Shown piece after piece: positions 6,206 to 6,622 of a stretch of DNA of 6,622 bases. The notes beneath the pieces were generated by a model. It did no database searches and had not been told where the DNA came from. It was given only the letters and a program-made list of their open reading frames with translations. Each line of letters starts with the position of its first letter. The stretch's first letter is position 1. The DNA comes from Bacteroidia bacterium (GTDB lineage Bacteria; Bacteroidota; Bacteroidia; Flavobacteriales; Flavobacteriaceae), in NCBI GenBank assembly GCA_030429325.1, contig JAUICT010000121.1:1-6622 (forward strand). Direction: 5' to 3'. A program made the position numbers and the translations under genes.

Positions 6206-6272
6206 AATGAATCATTTACCTTTGGTTGATGGATTTTGTTCCATTTGCATTCAATCTTTCGGCAATAGAAAA

Positions 6273-6299
6273 AAATAAAAGTTTTTTTTACTTTTATTT
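6273..6299 (+). promoter_or_regulatory. Operator 3: inverted repeat between the Nudix regulator and galK
   Basis: Perfect 10-bp arms AAATAAAAGT (6273-6282) and ACTTTTATTT (6290-6299) flank a spacer of seven T. The core is identical to operator 1. Towards galK the arm gives TACTTTTA (6289-6296), 7 of 8 to the -7 box, 17 nt before the ATG, implying a very short leader. It lies in the 108-nt divergent gap, so binding could also autoregulate the regulator at 5450-6205, although the -7-like element faces only galK. Confidence 0.72.
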
Positions 6300-6313
6300 A
6301 TTATCATTGCATC

Positions 6314-6622
6314 ATGAATCGTAACTCAGTCAACATCTTGGATGAGATCATTGTTGATTCTCCCGGTAGAATCAATTTAATTGGTGGTCATACCGATTAT
6401 AACAATGGCTATGTGCTTCCTGCTGCCATTGATAGAAAAATTGCTTTCAGACTCAAGAAAAATGGCTCTGCCCAAATGTGCCATATCCATAGCAAGGGGT
6501 ATGCTGAACCTCTACATATTGATTTACGAAAGATTGAAAAAAGCTCCGTTGAATGGCAGAATTACCTATTGGGCGTCATCGCGGGAATACAAAAACTTGG
6601 ACACTCCCTTGAGGGGTTTGAT
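6314..6622 (+). CDS. galK: Galactokinase, 5' part, cut by window edge
   Basis: 103 codons from ATG at 6314-6316 run open to the right edge. The product phosphorylates galactose with ATP to galactose 1-phosphate in the cytoplasm, the first committed step of the Leloir pathway. The galactokinase signature SPGRINLIGGHTDYNNGYVLP (residues 16-36) is present and distinguishes galactokinase from other GHMP kinases; it precedes AAIDRKIAF and the conserved SVEWQNYLLGV region (84-94). The usual motif reads GEHTDYN; here it reads GGHTDYN. The ATP-binding GHMP motif and catalytic Asp would lie beyond the edge. No Shine-Dalgarno is seen upstream, which is normal for Bacteroidota. It is divergent from the Nudix regulator and has operator 3 in its promoter. 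galT is expected to follow but is not visible. Confidence 0.94.
   Translation, partial: MNRNSVNILDEIIVDSPGRINLIGGHTDYNNGYVLPAAIDRKIAFRLKKNGSAQMCHIHSKGYAEPLHIDLRKIEKSSVEWQNYLLGVIAGIQKLGHSLEGFD

Noticed and set aside
1..6622. Search for tRNA genes, CRISPR arrays, insertion sequences, attachment sites and toxin-antitoxin or defence genes
   Set aside because: None was recognised on either strand. The genes account for nearly all of the window and the largest gap without a coding sequence (593-860) is under 300 bases.

Overview
The window looks like a chromosomal segment from a marine-type Flavobacteriia member (Bacteroidota). The evidence is codon use, a Bacteroidota promoter of the form TTG-N20-TAnnTTTG at 2860-2890, near absence of Shine-Dalgarno sequences, a lipoprotein-type galactose mutarotase, and a Nudix-fold transcription factor of the kind Bacteroidota use for sugar regulons. 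No genus is claimed.

Layout. 1-592 (minus): 5' part of a secreted or lipid-anchored galactose mutarotase (galM), running off the left edge. 598-744 (minus): a remnant of about 48 codons from the C-terminus of a GH2-type glycosidase, with the rest of the gene missing. 750-772: a palindromic operator. 861-1793 (minus): TerC/Alx-family membrane protein. 1914-2837 (minus): DUF1338 non-haem iron enzyme (HglS-like), divergent from a LysR-type regulator at 2908-3795 (plus). 3809-5359 (minus): sodium/solute symporter very close to the Vibrio galactose transporter vSGLT. 5402-5436: second operator. 5450-6205 (minus): Nudix-winged-helix regulator with a destroyed Nudix box. 6273-6299: third operator. 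6314-6622 (plus): 5' part of galactokinase (galK), running off the right edge.

How it works together. Galactosidase (now lost), mutarotase, Na+/galactose symporter and galactokinase form a galactose salvage route. The main result is that three palindromes with the same geometry, ATAAAAGT-N7-ACTTTTAT (one mismatch in one copy), sit upstream of the three galactose transcription units and face each of them the same way. The simplest reading is a local regulon controlled by the Nudix-type regulator. The palindrome overlaps a -7-like TAC(T/G)TTTA element in each case, which suggests repression by promoter occlusion.

The terC, DUF1338 and lysR genes have no evident link to galactose and separate the symporter from the galM unit. 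The GH2 gene has been deleted nearly up to its own operator, so the operator now lies just upstream of the GH2 tail and galM.
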